Shown: positions 1 to 5,803 of the stretch, piece by piece
Layout: each line of letters opens with the position of its first letter
How positions within the stretch are numbered: position 1 is the first letter of the stretch
Assembly: GCA_011523195.1 (NCBI GenBank)
Contig: WTHH01000182.1
Location: forward strand, 1 to 5,803
Length of the DNA stretch: 5,803 nucleotides
DNA from: Verrucomicrobiales bacterium
Lineage (GTDB): Bacteria; Verrucomicrobiota; Verrucomicrobiia; Limisphaerales; UBA1096
Direction of reading: 5' to 3'
Notes under the pieces: generated by a model
The model's database searches: none
Told to the model about the DNA's origin: nothing
Seen by the model: only the letters and a program-made list of their open reading frames with translations
Translations under genes and position numbers: made by a program

Positions 1-3000
1 CCTTGAAAGAGCAGTCGATCGAAATAATCCACGATGGCCTCACCGCCGCCAAGTCCTCCACGCAGTTCTGGTTGGATAAGGAAGTCTGAACTGGTTTTCG
101 TGACGTTTAAGCCGTGAATCGCCAATACATTTTTGCCCTTTCTCAAATGTTTCAAATGCTTGGTCAGTGCAAAGGTTTTGAACTGCTTGGCCTCTGAATC
201 GGTGTGGCCGGCGGTTGCCTGAGAATCCCATGTGGGTTTAGCCGGCGCGTTGGCCGAGGCCACCTTGACACCGTTAAGGTATGCGACAAAACCGTCATCG
301 TAGCGCATCTTCAACTTGAGATAATCGAACTGTTGAGGGTCGTCGATGAGGAACGGCAGTCGAATGTACACACTTGTTTGCTTCTCGTGCATCTTCGTTT
401 TTATGTCGAGAACGATGAGCTCGAGGTATTCAGAATTATTATCATAACCGACGCTAGAGCCGACGGCGCTCCAGGGGGCATCATTAAAGTTGAGCTTGGT
501 CCACGATTTGCCAAGCGTTTGGCTTGTCGGTACGTGATATCGTATTTTTGTCTCCGGCCCGCGTTCTGAAAACAGTGTTTCGGCGTCCCACTTGACATCG
601 CTGTCGGCATTCTCGGCCATGCGCTGGACGAAGGTCATGCGTTCCAGGAGTGTCGCGGTATCCATCCAGTCCGAACCGATCTCGGAAAAGCCATCGGGGT
701 CATCCCGAACGAACAGTTCCATGCCCAGCTTTTCGTTGTATTCGGGCAGGTCATTGTCAGAGACATCGGCGTTCAGGGCGCGGATGGAGCTGTTGATGAA
801 CTCGATGGGGGACTTGATCTTTTCGCGATAACCCACATCCTGCCAGAAGGCGTTTTGTTGCTTCACCGGGTCGAGGATGGAATGCATCACGCGCGAGATA
901 TTCCCGGCCGGTTTACTGGAGTGCCAAGTGCTGACGGCGTTGTCCATGAGTTCAAGCAGTTCCGGGGCAGCGGTTCGCTTGTGGTAACTCTCGAGACTAA
1001 TCTCGTCTGAGACAAACTTGTTGACCAATTTCAGGCAGATGAACTCGCTGGTGGATGGATGTTCCACCATCCGGTCGATCACAGTTATGGCATCCTGCAC
1101 ACCACGAATTCCCCGCTGATTCGCGCGGGTACGGACTTGCTGCTCGGTTCCCTTGAAGAAGGTTTTCATTCCGAGATGATGCTGGTCGGGATCGAAACGA
1201 AAAGTCCACACTCCGTTCGGATCGCCATTTTCGATGCTTCCGGGTAGAGTTTTTCGCTCGATCAACCTCGGGCGGATGGAGAGGTCGGAGCTGTTTTTGG
1301 TCGTGTTATGCACCTGCAGGGCAAGGACGTTTTGCGCTTGGCCGGTTTTTAACAGTTCAAAGTGATCCTTGAGGTTGATGATCATCGGCTTGGCCGTGAC
1401 TTCGTGGCCGGCATTGGCCTCGGCGTCGAACGGCGGCGGGAAGCCAGTGAAATTCATCGTCTCGCTTCGGCCGATCTCGGTACCGTTCAGGTACGCGACA
1501 AATCCGTCGTCGTACTCCACGTTTAGCATCAGGTTATCCAGTTCGTGAGGGTCGCCGATGGTGAATGTGTGGCGCAGGTAGAGCGACATGTACTTGTTAC
1601 GCATATCGTTAACGATAGTTGCGTCGTCATCATCGCCATAACCGATACTGACTTTTCCCCGCAGCCATGATGTGTCGTTGAAGCCGGGCTTGGTCCATTC
1701 GAGAGTAGGGATGGTGTCATTTCCAACGCGCTTGCCGGACGGTTCCTTCTTCCCCTTGAAGTAGCGCCAGACGCGACCGGTTTGAATTTTGCTGATATCT
1801 TTATATTGGGCGCTCACGTCGATGAATGGTTCGCGGGCGGACTGGGGGAACGGCTTTACGTCACCCGGCCAAGCCTTGCGGATCGTCCAGCCAGTAAATG
1901 CCTTGGAGAGTTCCTCGATATCCTTCTGAGTGTAGCGGTTATCTACACCAAAACCGAATAACTCGAGAATCTCGCGTGCATAGTTTTCGTTCGGTTCCTT
2001 CTTTTCGTTCAGGACGTTGTCGAGATAGATGAGCATCGAGGGACTCGTGGCGCTGTAAAGCAACAGATCACCAAAGTTTCCGAGTGCGTTTTGGTAAAAG
2101 AACTCGTACTCCTGATATTCCATCTGAGCCGCCTCCTGTTCGGCCTGATTGTCGCTGATCGACTCATCGCCGTTGGAGTCCTCCACGTCCTCGAGGTATT
2201 CAACAAGTTTATCGTAGTCAGTGGTGAAGTGATTTTCCCAAAACTCACCGAGCACGGTCTGCAGTTGACGGCGTGAATAAATGCCGCGCAGATGAACGAG
2301 TTGCTGCAGTGACTTGATGTTTTTGATGCGCTTGACCGGCGGCACGTCGAGTTTGGTTTGCTGCACCAGTTCCGGAATCATCGTCAGATCATTGCTTGTG
2401 ATCTTGTCGTTGTGCACCTGAACCGCCAGTACATTTTTGCCTTCGTTTAACAGGCCAAGGTGCTGAGTGATGTTGAAATCCTCTGGGCTTCCAGCTTCAT
2501 GCGCGCGTGTGGCCTTCGTGTTGAAACGTGCGACGCCCTCGATGTTTGCCCGGGCCACTTCGCGACCATTTAGATAGGCGATGAAGCCGTCGTCATAATC
2601 TACCCTTAGGATGAGTTGTTTGATGTCGTCCTTGTTCCTCATCTCGAATGTGCGACGTATAAAGAGACTAAGGTAACCTGGTTGGCCTGGTTCGGTCGGG
2701 GTGTCCTCGTAAAAGCGCATGTCATTAAGACGCGTACGGTCGTCGCCATCCCCATAGCCAAAACCGGACTGGCCGGACTCCCACTGGCTGTCATCGAATG
2801 CCAAGGCTCGCCAGGTCCGTGGAGGCTGTGTCGTGCCTTTGAGATATCTCCACGTGTCCCCGTCTTCAACGTGCAGTTTGTCTTTTACCGGTTCGTAATT
2901 GTAGAACAACTCGGCCTCCTTTTCCTCGAGCTTCGGGTTCTTTTGCCACTGGGGAACATTAGGGCGTAGCTGGGACTTGATGTACGGCTCGATCCCCATC

Positions 3001-3521
3001 GACTCGATCTGGGTGACATCATCAAGGTGCGGACCGTAGGCGATCCGATTCAACAAGTGCCCAATTTTTTTTGCTTGGCCAAGACTCCAAACCGGGTTGA
3101 TGCCAAAGGGAGGCACTTCGGCTTCTTCGTGTTCCGGGAAAAGATAAAAACCGGGCTCGACTTCAAAATGCTGTCCACCGGAAAAGGTTGTATTGGGCAG
3201 CTTGGGGGTATGACCGGCCCGAACGCGCATGAAGCGAATTGGTTTATCGTCCGGAAAACGAAACGTCACCAATCCTTCCTCCCCGGCCATTGTCCCGGCA
3301 ACAATCGGTTGCCAGCCGGCGTCGACGTCGTTGCTGATCTCCAGCACCGCGCTTTGGTAGCCGGACGGTACGTGCACACTGACGACCACATCTTCGCCGC
3401 TCACCTCGGTGGCGTAAATGAACGGCTCATCATTTTCAGCATGAAGCGAACCGCCCAATAAAGATGCGCCAAGCGCAAGCGTCAGGGTGGTTTTTATAAC
3501 TCGTTCAAACCAACTATGCAT
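1..3521 (-). CDS. Secreted DUF1800-family protein with three inserted jelly-roll modules (3' end outside window)
   Basis: The frame is open for 1173 codons from ATG at 3521 to the left edge, with no internal stop. Residues 1-28 form a signal peptide. Residues about 33-125 look like a small beta-sandwich (GWQPIVAG, FMRVRAG). DUF1800 motifs then follow in family order: LLNRIAYGP (156-164), SRRQL (416-420), FWENHF (427-432), NENYAREILELF (511-522), FTGWT (542-546), HHLGMK (781-786, where the family usually has HD), HPST (821-824), KIKSPIEF (901-908) and PDGF (942-945). Jelly-roll modules at about 217-387, 578-756 and 985-1155 split this domain. Residues after 1156 (EAIVDYFDRLLFQ) resemble the last DUF1800 helices, so perhaps a few tens of residues are missing. 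DUF1800 proteins are exported and often lie beside DUF1501 genes; their biochemical role is not settled. The DUF1800 call is firm, the function unknown. The start is supported by the leader peptide; no Shine-Dalgarno is visible. Confidence 0.9.
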   Translation of the reverse strand, partial: MHSWFERVIKTTLTLALGASLLGGSLHAENDEPFIYATEVSGEDVVVSVHVPSGYQSAVLEISNDVDAGWQPIVAGTMAGEEGLVTFRFPDDKPIRFMRVRAGHTPKLPNTTFSGGQHFEVEPGFYLFPEHEEAEVPPFGINPVWSLGQAKKIGHLLNRIAYGPHLDDVTQIESMGIEPYIKSQLRPNVPQWQKNPKLEEKEAELFYNYEPVKDKLHVEDGDTWRYLKGTTQPPRTWRALAFDDSQWESGQSGFGYGDGDDRTRLNDMRFYEDTPTEPGQPGYLSLFIRRTFEMRNKDDIKQLILRVDYDDGFIAYLNGREVARANIEGVARFNTKATRAHEAGSPEDFNITQHLGLLNEGKNVLAVQVHNDKITSNDLTMIPELVQQTKLDVPPVKRIKNIKSLQQLVHLRGIYSRRQLQTVLGEFWENHFTTDYDKLVEYLEDVEDSNGDESISDNQAEQEAAQMEYQEYEFFYQNALGNFGDLLLYSATSPSMLIYLDNVLNEKKEPNENYAREILELFGFGVDNRYTQKDIEELSKAFTGWTIRKAWPGDVKPFPQSAREPFIDVSAQYKDISKIQTGRVWRYFKGKKEPSGKRVGNDTIPTLEWTKPGFNDTSWLRGKVSIGYGDDDDATIVNDMRNKYMSLYLRHTFTIGDPHELDNLMLNVEYDDGFVAYLNGTEIGRSETMNFTGFPPPFDAEANAGHEVTAKPMIINLKDHFELLKTGQAQNVLALQVHNTTKNSSDLSIRPRLIERKTLPGSIENGDPNGVWTFRFDPDQHHLGMKTFFKGTEQQVRTRANQRGIRGVQDAITVIDRMVEHPSTSEFICLKLVNKFVSDEISLESYHKRTAAPELLELMDNAVSTWHSSKPAGNISRVMHSILDPVKQQNAFWQDVGYREKIKSPIEFINSSIRALNADVSDNDLPEYNEKLGMELFVRDDPDGFSEIGSDWMDTATLLERMTFVQRMAENADSDVKWDAETLFSERGPETKIRYHVPTSQTLGKSWTKLNFNDAPWSAVGSSVGYDNNSEYLELIVLDIKTKMHEKQTSVYIRLPFLIDDPQQFDYLKLKMRYDDGFVAYLNGVKVASANAPAKPTWDSQATAGHTDSEAKQFKTFALTKHLKHLRKGKNVLAIHGLNVTKTSSDFLIQPELRGGLGGGEAIVDYFDRLLFQ
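57..569 (-). repeat. Jelly-roll module 3, a different subtype, inserted near the DUF1800 C-terminus
   Basis: Residues about 985-1155. Landmarks are KIRYHVPTS (992-1000), FNDAPW (1012-1017), SVGYDNNSEYLEL (1023-1035), VYIRLPF (1051-1057), RYDDGFVAYLNG (1073-1084), NVLAIHGLN (1131-1139) and SSDFLIQPEL (1144-1153). The YHVP entry strand, the missing GDGDD run and the AIHGLN ending match the version usually seen in planctomycete CotH-type proteins rather than modules 1 and 2. It follows the PDGF/SDWMD segment and precedes the final DUF1800 helices. Confidence 0.8.
1254..1790 (-). repeat. Jelly-roll module 2, inserted in the DUF1800 domain
   Basis: Residues about 578-756. It matches module 1 at VWRYFKG (584-590), FNDTSW (614-619), GYGDDDD (627-633), VNDMR (637-641), EYDDGFVAYLNG (669-680), NVLALQVHN (731-739) and SSDLSIRPRL (744-753). 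It is closer to module 1 than to module 3 because both share the WRY-KG entry strand and the acidic run followed by NDMR. It separates FTGWT (542-546) from the FRFDPDQHHLGMK segment (774-786), which adjoin more closely in ordinary DUF1800 proteins. Confidence 0.8.
2145..2180 (-). other. EF-hand-like calcium loop in an acidic insertion of the DUF1800 protein
   Basis: Residues 448-459 read DSNGDESISDNQ. Acidic or polar residues fall at loop positions 1, 3, 5 and 7 (D, N, D, S) and the hydrophobic residue at position 8 (I), as in EF-hand loops. Position 6 is E rather than G, and position 12 is Q rather than E, so the loop is degenerate. It lies in a charged stretch (about 440-472) between FWENHF and the next conserved DUF1800 helix. 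No second EF-hand is seen. Confidence 0.4.
2361..2873 (-). repeat. Jelly-roll module 1, inserted in the DUF1800 domain
   Basis: Residues about 217-387. Landmarks are TWRYLKG (223-229), FDDSQW (242-247), GYGDGDD (255-261), LNDMR (265-269), DYDDGFIAYLNG (308-319), NVLAVQVHN (363-371) and SNDLTMIPEL (376-385). This pattern is known from galactose-binding-like beta-sandwich modules in secreted planctomycete and verrucomicrobial proteins, often beside CotH-kinase or lamin-tail domains. It sits between the N-terminal DUF1800 segment and the SRRQL/FWENHF segment. The acidic GDGDD stretch may bind a metal ion; this is inference. Carbohydrate or surface binding is possible but not shown. Confidence 0.8.
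3438..3521 (-). other. Sec-type signal peptide of the DUF1800 protein
   Basis: Residues 1-28 have a basic n-region (MHSWFERVIK), a hydrophobic core (LTLALGASLLGG) and a c-region ending SLHA before ENDEP, a good signal peptidase I site after A28. No lipobox cysteine is present, so export without lipidation is expected. The leader fixes the start at this ATG: no ATG lies in frame in the roughly 60 bases upstream that I read. Confidence 0.8.
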
Positions 3522-3557
3522 GCCGGAATGAGTAGCACTCAGTGGGCCAAGTGTCAA
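3522..3557 (-). promoter_or_regulatory. Candidate promoter for the DUF1800 gene
   Basis: On the minus strand a perfect TTGACA hexamer covers 3557-3552. After 17 bases comes TACTCAT (about 3534-3528), a weak -10 match. If used, transcription would start within a few bases of the ATG at 3521, giving a leaderless or nearly leaderless mRNA, which fits the absence of a Shine-Dalgarno. The -35 match is good and the -10 poor, so this is tentative. Confidence 0.3.
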
Positions 3558-3572
3558 AAGTCGCTGAGTGCT
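3534..3572. promoter_or_regulatory. 9-bp inverted repeat around the candidate -35 box
   Basis: AGCACTCAG (3534-3542) and CTGAGTGCT (3564-3572) are perfect reverse complements with 21 bases between them. The TTGACA hexamer lies in the spacer and the left arm overlaps the -35/-10 interval, so binding of a dimeric regulator would block that promoter. A terminator is unlikely because the loop is long and no T-run follows the stem on either strand. Confidence 0.4.
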
Positions 3573-3590
3573 TAAAAACGGCGTATTTGT

Positions 3591-3610
3591 TTTGCGATAG
3601 CCGGCGCAAA
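3591..3610. promoter_or_regulatory. Inverted repeat TTTGCG-8-CGCAAA
   Basis: TTTGCG (3591-3596) and CGCAAA (3605-3610) are perfect 6-bp reverse complements around an 8-base centre. The element abuts the next dyad at 3611 in the middle of the divergent intergenic gap. It could be an operator half of a compound site; its function is not shown. Confidence 0.3.
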
Positions 3611-3625
3611 GCGTGAATTTCACGC
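3611..3625. promoter_or_regulatory. Dyad GCGTGA-ATT-TCACGC, possible operator
   Basis: This 15-base near-palindrome has perfect 6-bp arms and a 3-base AT centre, the size and symmetry expected for a helix-turn-helix dimer site. It lies between the two divergent genes and directly beside another inverted repeat. No regulator gene is present in the window to pair with it. Confidence 0.35.
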
Positions 3626-3705
3626 GCGAATAGTGTCGAGAGCACCATTGCTTAGCCAAGCGAAAAGGATTGGAGTTAGGCGCGGTTTCTATTCTAATTG
3701 GGTTG

Positions 3706-4635
3706 ATGCAATTAACTAAGCGCACATTCCTAAAAACAACAGGACTCGCCTCTGTCGGAGTTGGGCTGAGCGGGCTCACAACCACGTTAGCTGCGCCGAT
3801 CAAGCGCAAAGGCAAATCAAGACTCAACCTCAGTCTGGCGGCCTACAGTTTTCGTGACTATTTCAAAACGGCAACACACCAGCAAAATCGACCTTCTGAA
3901 GCTAAGTCGATCACCATGCATGACTTCATCGACTATTGCGCTGAGCAGGGTTTAGCAGGGGCCGAGTTGACCAGTTACTATCTCGATCAAGCCATCAACA
4001 AAGCAGATTTGCTGAAGCTGAAACGGCATGCTTTCTTGAGGGGCATGGCCATCAGCGGCACGGCAGTCGGAAACACGTTCACTCATGGCAAGGGGGCAAA
4101 GCGTGACGAGCAGGTTGCTCATGTCAAAAAGTGGGTCGACAACGCCGCTGTCATGGGCTCTCCGCATGTACGGGTGTTCGCCGGAAACGCCAACGGATTA
4201 TCGCTTGCGGATGCGCAGCGGAATTGCATCGAGGTATTGGAGGAAGTCGGCGAGTACGCCGGAAAGCAGGGGGTGTTTTTGGGGATCGAAAATCACGGAG
4301 GAATCGTCGCCGAGGCGGACAGTCTTCTAAAAATCGTCGAGGCCACCAAAAGCAAATGGGTGGGCATTAATCTCGACACCGGCAACTTTCACACGGACGA
4401 CGTGTACGGTGACATTGCTCGCTGCGTGCGATATGCTGTCAATGTACAACTCAAGGTGGAAATCAGGCCACGCGGTGCCAAGCAGAAAAGCCCGGCGGAT
4501 ATTACCCGCCTCGTTAGCATCCTAAGAAAGGGCAACTATCAGGGCTTCGTCGCTTTGGAATACGAGGCAGCAACCAATCCGTGGACGGCTGTCCCTCAGT
4601 GGCTCGCCAAACTGAAGGAAGCGGTTAATGGTTAG
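3706..4635 (+). CDS. Sugar phosphate isomerase/epimerase-like TIM-barrel protein with Tat leader
   Basis: The 309-residue protein starts at ATG 3706. A TTG at 3670 would add 12 residues ahead of the leader and has no properly spaced ribosome site. The N-terminus KRTFLKTTGLASVGVGLSG, ending near LAAP (residues 5-31), is a KR-variant Tat leader, so export folded is likely. The rest fits the xylose isomerase-like/AP endonuclease 2 family: GAELTSYY (85-92), GIENHGG (193-199), INLDTGNFH (221-229), VQLKVE (247-252) and FVALEYE (281-287). E87, E195, D224 and E285 are likely metal or catalytic residues. Q248 stands where many relatives have His; from memory, this exported subgroup often shows a similar VQ-KVE strand. 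The substrate cannot be read from the sequence. The gene is probably co-transcribed with the GH13 gene 21 bases downstream. Confidence 0.88.
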   Translation: MQLTKRTFLKTTGLASVGVGLSGLTTTLAAPIKRKGKSRLNLSLAAYSFRDYFKTATHQQNRPSEAKSITMHDFIDYCAEQGLAGAELTSYYLDQAINKADLLKLKRHAFLRGMAISGTAVGNTFTHGKGAKRDEQVAHVKKWVDNAAVMGSPHVRVFAGNANGLSLADAQRNCIEVLEEVGEYAGKQGVFLGIENHGGIVAEADSLLKIVEATKSKWVGINLDTGNFHTDDVYGDIARCVRYAVNVQLKVEIRPRGAKQKSPADITRLVSILRKGNYQGFVALEYEAATNPWTAVPQWLAKLKEAVNG

Positions 4636-4656
4636 CCCTACTTAACCAAGTCTGTC

Positions 4657-5803
4657 ATGAAAGGCCCGGATTTACGCGGAACACTCACGCCTGTTTTCGA
4701 ACCGGCGAGCGGCTCGCAACTGGTTCGGCACGTTTATGACTCCATCACCTTTCGCCTCCGCCTTGGCCAAGCGGAAATCCCCGATGGCCTAACGGCCAAA
4801 CTCCGCACAACACTTGGCCAAGCGCGTCAACTTAACGAATCGATCGTTGAAAGTGTTGAGAACGACGAACGTATTGTGCCCAACGGTGGATGGGTTGATC
4901 GCCCGATGGAACGCGAGGGGGCCGAGTGGTTTTTACGATACTCGCTGGAGGAGGTCGGTCATTTTCATGCCACGGCTTATATCGAGGATGCCGCCGGGTT
5001 TCAGCATTGGCCATGCGGCGGCAACCTCAGTATTACGGTACAGCCGCATCACATTCGCTTTGGCAACACGATCTATTGCGCTTTCACCCGATTGTTTGGC
5101 GCAACAAAAACAACCGCTTGTGCCGCAATACCTGATTTGCCCGACGCAGCCGCCCAACTTGAAAAAGCTGGCTGGAACATTACACCACCTAGCGGCACGC
5201 TCCGTGACTTAAAGGCGGAACTGCCTCACGTGTTCAATCGCTTGAACTGCAAGTGGCTTCACTTACTGCCGGTTAATCCGTCCCCAACCACGCCCGATAC
5301 GCGCATGGGTCGATACGGCAGTCCTTACGCTACACTCGATTTAACTTCCATTGACCCCACTCTGGTCGAATTCGACTGCGAAGCGACAGGCGTCGACCAA
5401 TTCATCGAGTTGGCCGATGAAACGCACCGTTTGGGTGGCTATCTAATGCTCGATTTGGTGATAAACCACACCGGCTGGGGAAGTTATTTGCAGGAACATT
5501 TCCCAAATTATTTTCGAAAATCCGATGAGGGCAAATTCGAAAGCCCCGGCGCATGGGGTACAGTTTGGGAAGATCTCGTCGAGCTTGGCATGGAGGATTC
5601 GCAACTGTGGATCCATCTTGCGGATGCGTTTTTAATTTGGTGTCGCCGCGGAGTAGACGGGTTTCGGTGTGATGCCGGGTACAAGGTGCCCATGCCGGTT
5701 TGGCGTTACATCGTTGCCAAGGTTAGACTTGAATTTCCCGACACGGTTTTTCTGCTTGAAGGTCTGGGCGGCGGATGGAGCGAGACGGAGAGCCTGCTAA
5801 CCC
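4657..5803 (+). CDS. GH13 alpha-amylase family enzyme (3' end outside window)
   Basis: The frame runs 382 codons from ATG 4657 to the right edge. The upstream gene's TAG at 4633 is in frame, and this is the first ATG after it. Residues 1 to about 130 have no motif I recognise and may be an N-terminal beta-sandwich. The catalytic barrel shows NRLNCKWLHLLPVNP (194-208), GRYGSPYA (218-225), region I DLVINHTG (266-273), SPGAW (296-300), region II GVDGFRCDAG (332-341) with nucleophile D339, and region III FLLEGLGG (365-372) with acid/base E368. Region IV, with the third Asp, would lie outside. No signal peptide is seen, so a cytoplasmic enzyme acting on alpha-glucans is likely. Hydrolase, transferase and trehalose-related activities cannot be separated here. 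No Shine-Dalgarno precedes the start. Confidence 0.88.
   Translation, partial: MKGPDLRGTLTPVFEPASGSQLVRHVYDSITFRLRLGQAEIPDGLTAKLRTTLGQARQLNESIVESVENDERIVPNGGWVDRPMEREGAEWFLRYSLEEVGHFHATAYIEDAAGFQHWPCGGNLSITVQPHHIRFGNTIYCAFTRLFGATKTTACAAIPDLPDAAAQLEKAGWNITPPSGTLRDLKAELPHVFNRLNCKWLHLLPVNPSPTTPDTRMGRYGSPYATLDLTSIDPTLVEFDCEATGVDQFIELADETHRLGGYLMLDLVINHTGWGSYLQEHFPNYFRKSDEGKFESPGAWGTVWEDLVELGMEDSQLWIHLADAFLIWCRRGVDGFRCDAGYKVPMPVWRYIVAKVRLEFPDTVFLLEGLGGGWSETESLLT
4762..4824 (+). repeat. Two copies of a 12-bp direct repeat inside the GH13 gene
   Basis: CTTGGCCAAGCG occurs at 4762-4773 and 4813-4824, 51 bases apart and in the same reading phase, so both encode LGQA. The core CTTGGCCAAG is a perfect palindrome and occurs again near 3074. 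It may be chance plus codon preference, or an over-represented genomic word. Confidence 0.5.

Noticed and set aside
204..569. 121-residue plus-strand open frame
   Set aside because: It is antisense to jelly-roll module 3, which explains this stretch fully.
2616..2969. 117-residue plus-strand open frame
   Set aside because: It is antisense to module 1 and its flank; no family motif or plausible start context.
3027..3461. 144-residue plus-strand open frame
   Set aside because: It lies wholly antisense to the N-terminal part of the DUF1800 gene, has no recognisable motif, and the minus-strand frame has clear domain matches.
1..3521. CotH-kinase family protein
   Set aside because: The jelly-roll modules resemble those next to CotH kinases, but no kinase motifs are present; the remaining segments match DUF1800.
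3534..3572. Rho-independent terminator
   Set aside because: The arms are separated by 21 bases, no T-run follows on either strand, and no gene ends here.
3670..3705. TTG start extending the epimerase-like protein by 12 residues
   Set aside because: It would place 12 mostly hydrophobic residues before the Tat-type leader, and the AAAGGA just upstream touches the TTG and is too close to act as a ribosome site.
4633..4657. Epimerase and GH13 as one gene broken by a TAG, since both are in the same frame
   Set aside because: The epimerase-like protein ends at its normal family length and the GH13 frame has its own ATG; two genes explain the data better.
4814..5212. 132-residue plus-strand open frame overlapping the GH13 gene
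   Set aside because: It is in another frame of the GH13 coding region, which is continuous and contains the catalytic motifs downstream.

Overview
The window holds three protein-coding genes in a divergent layout, and both outer genes run off the edges. The minus strand from about 3521 to the left edge is one uninterrupted reading frame of 1173 codons. It encodes a secreted DUF1800-family protein whose C-terminus lies beyond base 1. On the plus strand, after a short intergenic gap, lie a complete sugar phosphate isomerase/epimerase-like TIM-barrel protein with a Tat-type leader (3706-4635) and, 21 bases later, the first 382 codons of a GH13 alpha-amylase-family enzyme (4657 to the right edge).

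The likely source is a member of the Planctomycetota-Verrucomicrobiota group, probably a free-living or marine Verrucomicrobiota. This is an inference from gene content: large secreted DUF1800 proteins, the jelly-roll module built around a YDDGF-AYLNG core, and Tat-leader epimerase-like proteins with a 'GAELTSYY' strand are all typical of those phyla. Base composition is moderate (roughly half G+C), and none of the three starts has a clear Shine-Dalgarno sequence.

The most unusual object is the minus-strand protein. The conserved DUF1800 motifs appear in their normal order but are separated by three copies of a jelly-roll (galactose-binding-like) module of about 170-180 residues. One copy follows the N-terminal 'LLNRIAYGP' segment, one follows 'FTGWT', and one follows the 'PDGF...W' segment. 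The DUF1800 fold therefore appears to carry three nested modules rather than modules appended at its ends. There is also an acidic EF-hand-like loop between 'FWENHF' and the next conserved helix.

The gap between the divergent starts (3522-3705) contains three dyad-symmetric elements and a perfect TTGACA hexamer pointing towards the DUF1800 gene, so local regulation is plausible. The plus-strand pair looks like an operon for carbohydrate metabolism: an exported sugar isomerase/epimerase-like protein and a GH13 enzyme with no visible signal peptide. No RNA genes, mobile elements, CRISPR arrays or attachment sites were seen.
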